DNA of 12,147 nt from an uncultured Bacteroidales bacterium (lineage in GTDB: Bacteria > Bacteroidota > Bacteroidia > Bacteroidales > Muribaculaceae): NCBI GenBank assembly GCA_900549375.1, contig URNY01000084.1:1-12147 (forward strand). Direction: 5' to 3'. The notes beneath the pieces are model-generated. The model did not search any database and had not been told where the DNA came from. It was given only the letters and a program-made list of their open reading frames with translations. Below, one piece after another: positions 8,358 through 12,147 of this stretch. The translations under genes were made by a program, and so were the position numbers. Positions within the stretch are counted from its first letter, which is position 1. Every line of letters starts with the position of its first letter.

Positions 8358-8387
8358 GCAATGCGCGCACCGATACGCGCGCATTGC
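8358..8387 (-). promoter_or_regulatory. GC-rich hairpin in the predicted 5' leader of rel
   Basis: An 11-bp perfect inverted repeat: GCAATGCGCGC at 8358-8368 pairs with its complement at 8377-8387 around an 8-nt loop (8369-8376). It lies between the predicted promoter -7 box (8397-8404) and the rel ATG (8336), so it would form within a few bases of the mRNA 5' end and end about 21 nt before the start codon. No T tract follows it on the minus strand, so it is unlikely to be a terminator. It may stabilise the mRNA or be a protein-binding operator; which is unknown. The structure also argues against the ATG at 8384, which falls inside it. Confidence 0.7.
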
Positions 8388-8396
8388 GCATAATCA

Positions 8397-8428
8397 CAAA
8401 ATTAATAAATAATTCCCGTATTCCCAAA
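8397..8428 (-). promoter_or_regulatory. Bacteroidetes-type promoter for the rel-pgpH operon
   Basis: On the minus strand a -33 TTTG (plus positions 8425-8428) is followed by 20 nt and then TAATTTTG (8397-8404), an exact match to the Bacteroidetes primary-sigma -7 box TAnnTTTG at the usual spacing. Transcription would start near 8391 and give a leader of about 55 nt. This is the only full consensus match I found in the window. It lies just downstream of a terminator-like stem, which fits an independent transcription unit. Confidence 0.75.
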
Positions 8429-8431
8429 CGC

Positions 8432-8468
8432 AAAAATCCCCGCCCATCTCACGATGTACGGGGATTTT
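8432..8468. terminator. bidirectional rho-independent terminator-like stem
   Basis: AAAATCCCCG at 8433-8442 pairs perfectly with CGGGGATTTT at 8459-8468 around a 16-nt loop. Read on the minus strand the stem ends in five U residues; read on the plus strand it ends in four, so it could act both ways. On the minus strand it would insulate rel from the structured region upstream, and its T run ends only a few bases before the -33 box of the rel promoter. Confidence 0.6.
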
Positions 8469-8469
8469 C

Positions 8470-8540
8470 CTGCGATGTTCCTTCGGGAATACCTCCGGCG
8501 CGTTGCGCCGTAAGCGATTCCTTTGCCGAAACATCGGCAG
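8470..8540. ncRNA. candidate structured RNA or palindromic repeat (copy A)
   Basis: A 71-nt imperfect palindrome. The outer stem CTGCGATGTT (8470-8479) pairs with 8530-8540 with one bulged base. Next come a 3-bp step (8483-8485 with 8527-8529) and an inner stem GGAAT (8486-8490) with ATTCC (8517-8521). An apical 6-bp stem CGGCGC (8496-8501) pairs with 8505-8510 around a 3-nt loop. Internal loops lie between the stems. On the minus strand it runs directly into the terminator-like stem at 8432-8468, the arrangement expected of a small RNA with its own terminator. I do not recognise a known RNA family, and no clean promoter was found upstream on either strand. A REP-like palindromic repeat is an equal alternative. 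Confidence 0.4.
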
Positions 8541-8586
8541 ACGATAGAAATTACTAATGTATATAACCCAAAATTTAGACAATTAT

Positions 8587-8644
8587 GTTTTCCGCAGGAA
8601 GACCCCGCTACCCTCCGGCTGCGCTCGCGCGCTTCCTTCAGGAA
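8587..8644. repeat. imperfect palindrome resembling a diverged second copy (copy B)
   Basis: An outer stem TTCC (8590-8593) pairs with GGAA (8641-8644), and an inner stem AGGAAG (8596-8601) pairs with CTTCCT (8632-8637). The apex is very GC-rich. It shares order and local sequence with the palindrome at 8470-8540: a TTTTCC start (8465-8470 and 8588-8593), TACC(C)TCCGGC (from 8490 and 8609), a GCGC-rich apex and a TTCCTT end. The two look like diverged direct repeats spaced about 120 bp apart. No coding potential is visible. Confidence 0.45.
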
Positions 8645-8646
8645 TA

Positions 8647-8674
8647 AGGCCTTCCGGTATTAAGTTCAAGGCCT
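8647..8674. repeat. 7-bp inverted repeat with 14-nt loop
   Basis: AGGCCTT at 8647-8653 pairs perfectly with AAGGCCT at 8668-8674. It directly follows the palindrome ending at 8644 and lacks a T tract on either side, so it is not an obvious terminator. It may belong to the same structured element. Confidence 0.4.
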
Positions 8675-8750
8675 CATTGAAACATATCTAAGTCATGAAA
8701 AAGTGTAATTTTCCGTCGTTTGCAAGAAACTGCGTCAACAGCTTCCCGAA

Positions 8751-8795
8751 CAGCCCGGTTATTCAGGCTGCCCTCAAGAGGACGGATTCCTCTTG
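8751..8795. repeat. two adjacent small hairpins
   Basis: CAGCC (8751-8755) pairs with GGCTG (8766-8770), and CAAGAGG (8775-8781) pairs with CCTCTTG (8789-8795) around a 7-nt loop. They lie back to back in the gene-free stretch between rel and ribH. A third small inverted repeat, ATGCC/GGCAT, is at 8901-8917. The rest of 8700-8985 shows no coding frame or motif that I can support. Confidence 0.35.
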
Positions 8796-8990
8796 TATGT
8801 GGTTTGTCTCAATTCAGTTGCGTTAAGTTAATGTCGTCTCTTACCTTTTCGTGTGTCGGGGTCTTTGCAAGCTGCCGTGTGTGTCTTATCCTTACGGCTT
8901 ATGCCTTTTTATGGCATTTGTATCTCATAAACGCCTCATATGCACGCCGTATTGCATGCCTATATGTTAAAAAACGGCAAAATAAATGTT

Positions 8991-9027
8991 AAAAAAACGG
9001 GGTCGCAATCATCGACTGCAACCCTGT
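8991..9027 (-). terminator. rho-independent terminator of the ribH operon
   Basis: On the minus strand, 23 nt past the ribH stop, an 11-position stem (9017-9027 with 8997-9007) holds nine Watson-Crick pairs, one G-U pair and one mismatch. It is followed by a run of seven T (plus-strand A at 8991-8997). A second T run in a similar context (CCG then six T, plus positions 8969-8977) follows 22 bp further on. This ends the DUF721-to-ribH gene run. Confidence 0.75.
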
Positions 9028-9050
9028 CAGATATGGTTCAGGATAAAGTT

Positions 9051-9575
9051 TTACTTGCGGAAGGGAGCGAATTTGAGTCCCGAGGCATTAGTGTGCAGAT
9101 TGGCCATCTCGATGGCGGCAACCGCCGCTTCGGCTCCTTTGTTGCCCAACCGGCCGCCCGCGCGCTCCAGAGCCTGCTCGAGCGTGTCGACAGTCAGAAC
9201 GCCGAATATCACCGGCGCTTTCCCTTTGGCATTGAGCTCGGCCACGGCTTGCGAAACTATCTGGCAGACGTAATCGAAATGCGGCGTATCGCCGCGGATC
9301 ACGCAGCCTATCACTATCACCGCCTTAAGATCGGGCATCGACAACAAGGCCATGCCCGCGGCGTTGGCAAGCTCTACCGTGCCCGGTACATCGGCCACAT
9401 ACATCTTGTCTTCTTCCACTCCGGCTTCGCGGAGCGTGGCCAAAGCTCCGTCGCGCAAAGCATGGGTAACCTCCGGATTCCAGCGGGCAGTGAATATGGC
9501 GCATCTGAAGCCTTCGGAATCCACAATGCGCGGAACCTGCAGGCTGTCGCCGTTGGTGTTAAGTATCGTCGACAT
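9051..9575 (-). CDS. ribH: 6,7-dimethyl-8-ribityllumazine synthase
   Basis: Condenses 5-amino-6-ribitylamino-uracil with 3,4-dihydroxy-2-butanone 4-phosphate, the penultimate step of riboflavin synthesis, in the cytoplasm, usually as a large icosahedral or pentameric assembly. The 174-residue protein is a little longer than the usual 155 or so because of an N-terminal extension of about 18 residues. Family motifs are in place: ARWN at 30-33, VPGTVELA at 63-70, GCVIRGDTPHFDYV at 90-103 with the catalytic His99, and ERAGGRLGNKGAEAA from 137 with Arg138. The start is 4 bp after the TAG of the TPR gene (TAGAGAGATG), so the two are tightly coupled and the GAGAG probably serves as ribosome binding site. 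No other riboflavin gene and no FMN riboswitch lie nearby, so control is through the operon. Confidence 0.96.
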   Translation of the reverse strand: MSTILNTNGDSLQVPRIVDSEGFRCAIFTARWNPEVTHALRDGALATLREAGVEEDKMYVADVPGTVELANAAGMALLSMPDLKAVIVIGCVIRGDTPHFDYVCQIVSQAVAELNAKGKAPVIFGVLTVDTLEQALERAGGRLGNKGAEAAVAAIEMANLHTNASGLKFAPFRK

Positions 9576-9579
9576 CTCT

Positions 9580-10497
9580 CTATTTATTCTTTTTATCTTT
9601 TTTACCCTCTATCTTCTCTTCGATGTTTTCTAACTCCTCTCTCTTTTTGGAACGGAGACGCACTTTGGCCGTTTTCTGCACTTTGTGCAGAAAGGCTTTC
9701 CAGCCGCTTTCGCTCTCCATATCCTTATCGATAATCTCTATCATGGCGAGGATATCCTCTTCGAGCTCGATGGTCTCCAGAGCTATGGCGTGCGGAAGCA
9801 CTGCGTTGAGAAGACGTTTGGCGCGGGGGCGCATCGAGCGGATACGGCTCATCACCTTGGCCATCTCGATGGTCATCTGCACTTCGCGGCGTGTCACCTT
9901 TCCGGCACGTTTTTTCGAGAGCTTTATGGCCTCGGAATAGAACTTCAGGGCCGCGCGATAGTCGCCGGAGGAGGCGAGAAGCTCACCCATATGCCGCAGG
10001 GATTCAACAAGCTTGTCGGTGGCGGCCGTCACTCCGGCGTTCACCTTGTCGTAGAGAGCGCCGGCGTTTATCTGCTGCTTTACGAGCAACTCCATCGTCT
10101 TGCGGCGCGAACGCAGAATACGCGTGGAAAGTTCCATCGCAAGGATATGGTATTTCCCGAAACGGTCGGCATCCACTTTGATGAGATGCTCGAGCACACG
10201 GAACAGCACCTCAAGCTCTTTCTCGCTCTGCTTATAGTCTTTCAGCTCGAAATGGAGCTCTGAGAGGTCGAAAAGGAGAGCCACGAGCAATGCGCGGAAT
10301 TCATGGTTCTCATAATCCGAAAACTCACGCAGGGCGCGAAGCCCCTCTACCGTGCGCTCGAGAGCATCAATGGTGCGGTTTTCCTCCGACAGCTCATGCG
10401 CCGTCTTGCGGCAGGCCTCCACGGCTTCCACTATCTCCCGGTCTTTACTCTTCTTGTCGATCTTCTTGCGGTCGACGGCTATTTCTATATGTGTCAT
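9580..10497 (-). CDS. TPR-like helical repeat protein, unknown function
   Basis: A 305-residue soluble, almost wholly helical protein rich in Lys, Arg and Glu, without a signal peptide. TPR-like pairs are visible at about 70-104 (LSELHFELKDYKQSEKELE) and 161-195 (LRHMGELLASSGDYRAALKF, with the A-x-x-FY-A pattern). The C-terminus from about 280 is a charged, Lys-rich tail (GKKDKKNK). I start it at ATG 10497; a TTG at 10539 would add 14 residues and is less likely. The isomerase gene ends 79 bp upstream and ribH follows 4 bp downstream. From memory, a TPR protein beside ribH is a recurring arrangement in Bacteroidales, but no role is known to me. It is probably a scaffold for protein contacts; a link with lumazine synthase is only inferred from the spacing. 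Confidence 0.82.
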   Translation of the reverse strand: MTHIEIAVDRKKIDKKSKDREIVEAVEACRKTAHELSEENRTIDALERTVEGLRALREFSDYENHEFRALLVALLFDLSELHFELKDYKQSEKELEVLFRVLEHLIKVDADRFGKYHILAMELSTRILRSRRKTMELLVKQQINAGALYDKVNAGVTAATDKLVESLRHMGELLASSGDYRAALKFYSEAIKLSKKRAGKVTRREVQMTIEMAKVMSRIRSMRPRAKRLLNAVLPHAIALETIELEEDILAMIEIIDKDMESESGWKAFLHKVQKTAKVRLRSKKREELENIEEKIEGKKDKKNK

Positions 10498-10576
10498 TTC
10501 CGTTCTGTTTTTCGGTTGGATTTTCCGGTTATTTTTCAATTCGATGAGATTTGCCCCTCAGCGAAACTCTTTCCTT

Positions 10577-11188
10577 TCAATATAATGTGCGCGATTTATG
10601 CCCTAAATAGCCTCCATGGTGGCGTTTGGCATATTCTTCGGCCGTGAAACCGATCTCGGTCATCACACCGACCACGAGCACATCGCCCATCACGGTCATC
10701 ATGGTGGTCGAAGTGGTCGGCGTCAGACCCAGCGGACAAACCTCGGGCGCCCCCCCGGTCCAGAGGGTCACATCTCCTTCGCGCGCGAGCACACTCTGAG
10801 AGTCTCCTGTTATAACGATTATCGGAATCTCCGGGTTCAGCACTCTCGCAAGGTCAACGAGTTCGAGTATCTCCCTGGTCTTGCCCGAATTGCTGAGCAG
10901 CAGGAGGAGATCGTCACTCTGTATCACTCCCAGATCGCCATGCTGGGCTTCCGAGGGATGCAGAAATACGGCGGGAGTGCCCGTCGAGCAGAATGTGGTG
11001 GCTATGTTCATGGCTATCTGGCCGGCCTTTCCCATACCGGAGGTGATAAGCTTACCTCCGCTGCGCGCCACATGCTCCACTATCAGATCAACAGCCTCGC
11101 CATAGGCGTCGCTCACGGGGATGGCCGTGATTGCCTGCGCCTCGCGTTCGAGTATCGAGCGCATTGTTTCCTTTATGTCTTTCTTCAT
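10577..11188 (-). CDS. kdsD: single-domain D-arabinose-5-phosphate isomerase (SIS domain, KdsD/KpsF family)
   Basis: Interconverts ribulose 5-phosphate and arabinose 5-phosphate, the first committed step toward Kdo for LPS. The 203-residue protein consists of the SIS domain only. It lacks the two CBS domains of E. coli KdsD (328 residues) and stops soon after HHGGYLGHK. Aligned by eye with E. coli KdsD, the four active-site residues are kept: Lys54 (GMGKAG), Glu106 (TREI), Glu149 (PEVCPLGL) and His190 (RHHGG). The motifs HPSEAQHGDLG and PTTSTT are also present. CBS-less arabinose-5-phosphate isomerases of this kind are known from Bacteroides fragilis. A purine-rich AAGAAAGAG precedes the ATG. 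The thioesterase gene ends 42 bp upstream. A hexulose-phosphate isomerase role is less likely given the KdsD signature. Confidence 0.88.
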   Translation of the reverse strand: MKKDIKETMRSILEREAQAITAIPVSDAYGEAVDLIVEHVARSGGKLITSGMGKAGQIAMNIATTFCSTGTPAVFLHPSEAQHGDLGVIQSDDLLLLLSNSGKTREILELVDLARVLNPEIPIIVITGDSQSVLAREGDVTLWTGGAPEVCPLGLTPTTSTTMMTVMGDVLVVGVMTEIGFTAEEYAKRHHGGYLGHKSRTLY

Positions 11189-11230
11189 CTCTTTCTTAAT
11201 TAAAAAACCCCGCTCCCACTTATTCCCTCA

Positions 11231-11677
11231 TCACTCTGACTTCTGGCTTATGATCTCCCTGTCGAGCGCCTCGCGCCAATGCTCCGGCATCGGCGCAGAT
11301 TCCTGCGTGGTCGGGTCGAAGCATACCATCACCGTCTCGCATGCCGATTTCACGGCGCCTGAATCGTCGGCTATTACCTGCAACAGCTTGAAACTACGCT
11401 CCGAAACCGACGAAACCTTGCTATAGACCGCTATACGCTCTCCGAAGAATATAGGAGCGATAAAAGCGCAGTCCACATTGGCGATTACCGTCTCAACCTT
11501 ATCCCAGCGGATTGGGCGTCGCAGCATCTCCGTGAAATAACGCGCCTTTCCGGTGTCGTAAAAGGCCATATATACGGTGTTGTTCACATGGCCGAGAACA
11601 TCCACGTCGCTGAATCGGATCTGCAGATCGGTCTTGTGTCTGAATTCTTTGAGATCAGGTATATTGTGAGGATTCAT
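11231..11677 (-). CDS. acyl-CoA thioesterase, 4HBT hotdog fold (YbgC/FadM-like)
   Basis: A 148-residue single-hotdog protein, the normal size for the family. The signature RFSDVDVLGHVNN at 21-33 holds the likely catalytic Asp26 and the GHxNN motif at the start of the long helix. YMAFYDTGKARYF and the later strand VDCAFIAPIFFGERIAVYSKV complete the fold. It should hydrolyse acyl-CoA (or acyl-ACP) thioesters in the cytoplasm; chain length and physiological substrate cannot be read from sequence. It lies between the DUF721 gene (50 bp upstream) and the isomerase gene (42 bp downstream) on the same strand. This placement suggests only a housekeeping operon, not a defined pathway. Confidence 0.9.
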   Translation of the reverse strand: MNPHNIPDLKEFRHKTDLQIRFSDVDVLGHVNNTVYMAFYDTGKARYFTEMLRRPIRWDKVETVIANVDCAFIAPIFFGERIAVYSKVSSVSERSFKLLQVIADDSGAVKSACETVMVCFDPTTQESAPMPEHWREALDREIISQKSE

Positions 11678-11702
11678 TTTCTATTTCTATCGTTTTAATC
11701 TT

Positions 11703-11751
11703 TCAGGAGATAAATCCTATATCTTTTTCAGGAGATGAATCTTATCTCTTT
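11703..11751. repeat. 24-bp imperfect tandem duplication at the 3' end of the DUF721 gene
   Basis: Two 24-nt units, 11728-11751 and 11703-11726, separated by one base, differ at three positions. The first encodes the last seven codons and TGA of the DUF721 gene (KEIRFIS-stop). The second would read KDIGFIS-stop, but it lies after the stop and one base out of frame. It therefore forms most of the 50-bp spacer before the thioesterase gene and carries a copy of TCTCCTGA. Confidence 0.75.
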
Positions 11752-12021
11752 CAAAACATCTTTGCCGAGCTTTTCGTTGATAAGCCTGCGGATAATACTG
11801 CGGCTCATCGTCAGCTCGTTGCGAAGTGCGGCCGCCGGCACCGGCACCGTCATCACCCCACAGCGCACCGTCGGACGCCCGCAACGGCCTGCCAGCCCTT
11901 CGCCGACTATCGGCCGCCACAGCTCGGCGGCGCGGCATTCATCGAGCTTCGCTGTCATGTCGCACTGCTGCACCGTAAGACGCAACACATCGCCGATGGT
12001 CTGTATATCGTTCCGTTTCAT
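11728..12021 (-). CDS. DUF721 (DciA-like) domain protein
   Basis: A 97-residue cytoplasmic protein close to the family's core length. The family pattern is visible: an N-terminal helix with TIGDVLRLTV, an AAELWRPIVG motif at 31-40, a strand region VMTVPVPAAALRNEL at 56-70, and a C-terminal helix plus IRRLINEKLGKDVLKEIRF. DUF721 includes DciA, the ancestral bacterial loader of the replicative helicase DnaB. In Bacteroidota the gene often sits next to recF, which would have to lie beyond the right edge here. The helicase-loading role is inferred from the family. It starts the five-gene minus-strand run that ends with ribH. No promoter was found on its strand within the 126 bp visible upstream. 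The last codons are duplicated just after the stop. Confidence 0.85.
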   Translation of the reverse strand: MKRNDIQTIGDVLRLTVQQCDMTAKLDECRAAELWRPIVGEGLAGRCGRPTVRCGVMTVPVPAAALRNELTMSRSIIRRLINEKLGKDVLKEIRFIS

Positions 12022-12080
12022 CCAGTCTATCTCCCTATATTTTATTATCCATTCTCTACATCCACCTATTTCACTTCTCT

Positions 12081-12122
12081 TTTTCTCTTTTTATCTTTGT
12101 TTTCTCTTTTTATCTTTGTTTT
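12081..12122. repeat. 19-bp tandem repeat (2.2 copies) carrying duplicated -7-like boxes on the plus strand
   Basis: Positions 12081-12103 match 12100-12122 exactly, a 19-bp period. Each unit contains TATCTTTG (12092-12099 and 12111-12118), which fits the Bacteroidetes -7 box TAnnTTTG reading rightward. A partial -33 (TTTC at 12069-12072) stands 19 nt before the first box. On the minus strand the repeat is an A-rich purine tract 60-100 bp upstream of the DUF721 gene. No gene can be assigned to 12022-12147. One minus frame stays open from the window edge to a TAG near 12065 and would give a Lys-rich tail, which may be chance. Confidence 0.6.
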
Positions 12123-12147
12123 TAGTCTCTTTTCCTGTGGTGAGGCG

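Noticed and set aside
8337..8384. Upstream ATG at 8384 as the rel start
   Set aside because: The added residues are encoded by the leader hairpin and do not resemble Rel N-termini, whereas MAEYKIMSPEEE does.
6990..8393. 467-codon open frame opposite rel on the plus strand
   Set aside because: It lies wholly antisense to the highly conserved HD and synthetase domains of rel and runs over the rel promoter; it is a by-product of biased third positions.
8394..8582. 62-codon minus-strand frame between rel and ribH
   Set aside because: It covers the palindrome, the terminator-like stem and the rel promoter; the Arg-rich product looks like translated structured non-coding DNA.
8432..8700. SRP RNA, 6S RNA, tmRNA or RNase P RNA
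   Set aside because: I found no SRP core, no GAGGAAAGTCC-type RNase P motif and no tmRNA ends; 6S cannot be excluded by eye but the length and central bubble do not clearly fit.
9576..9579. FMN riboswitch controlling ribH
   Set aside because: Only 4 bp separate ribH from the gene before it, so there is no room for one.
8720..9734. plus-strand frames of 90 and 264 codons over the gene-free stretch and ribH
   Set aside because: One covers hairpins and the ribH terminator, the other is mostly antisense to ribH; no domain or ribosome binding site supports them.
10498..10539. TTG at 10539 as the start of the TPR-like gene
   Set aside because: An ATG 14 codons downstream is available; the extension is basic, low in helix character and outside the repeat fold.
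11189..11230. T run after GCGGGG between the thioesterase and isomerase genes as a terminator
   Set aside because: There is no inverted repeat before the T run, and the 42-bp spacer suits an operon junction.

Overview
The window reads as a piece of a Bacteroidales chromosome, probably from a gut lineage; Muribaculaceae is a guess from gene style and fairly high GC, not a demonstrated assignment. The evidence is a near-perfect Bacteroidetes-type promoter (TTTG, 20 nt, TAnnTTTG) upstream of rel, several Bacteroidota families (DUF5683, DUF4919, a CBS-less Kdo-pathway isomerase) and a DUF721 / thioesterase / isomerase / TPR / ribH cluster. I see no mobile element, phage, CRISPR array, tRNA or rRNA.

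Layout. (1) 1-1864, plus strand: the end of a DUF5683 protein, then a LysM-bearing lytic transglycosylase (MltD type). (2) 1861-3904, minus strand: a SlyD-type FKBP with a Cys/His-rich tail, which meets the transglycosylase tail to tail and shares its stop bases; a secreted DUF4919 protein; and an unrecognised multi-pass membrane protein. (3) 4048-8336, minus strand: a bifunctional (p)ppGpp synthetase/hydrolase (Rel) translationally coupled by an ATGA overlap to a 7TM-HD phosphodiesterase of the PgpH/YqfF type. They share one recognisable promoter, and an 11-bp GC-rich hairpin sits in the predicted 5' leader. (4) 8405-9050: about 650 bp without a credible protein gene but full of inverted repeats. 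It holds a bidirectional terminator-like stem, two imperfect palindromes that resemble diverged copies of each other, smaller hairpins and the ribH terminator. This is the most interesting unexplained stretch. (5) 9051-12021, minus strand: a five-gene run transcribed DUF721 (DciA-like), 4HBT thioesterase, single-domain arabinose-5-phosphate isomerase, TPR-like protein, ribH, ending in a rho-independent terminator. (6) 12022-12147: AT-rich DNA with a 19-bp tandem repeat that duplicates a plus-strand -7-like box.

How the genes work together. Rel and the PgpH-like protein pair two nucleotide second messengers, (p)ppGpp and probably c-di-AMP, in one transcript. The isomerase feeds Kdo/LPS synthesis, ribH makes the riboflavin precursor, and the DUF721 protein probably helps load the replicative helicase. 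MltD and the SlyD-like protein serve cell-wall turnover and folding/metal handling. Nearly all of this is conserved housekeeping. I did not find a convincing new multi-gene system; the leads are non-coding structure around 8358-8700, the Rel/PgpH coupling and local duplications at 11703-11751 and 12081-12122.
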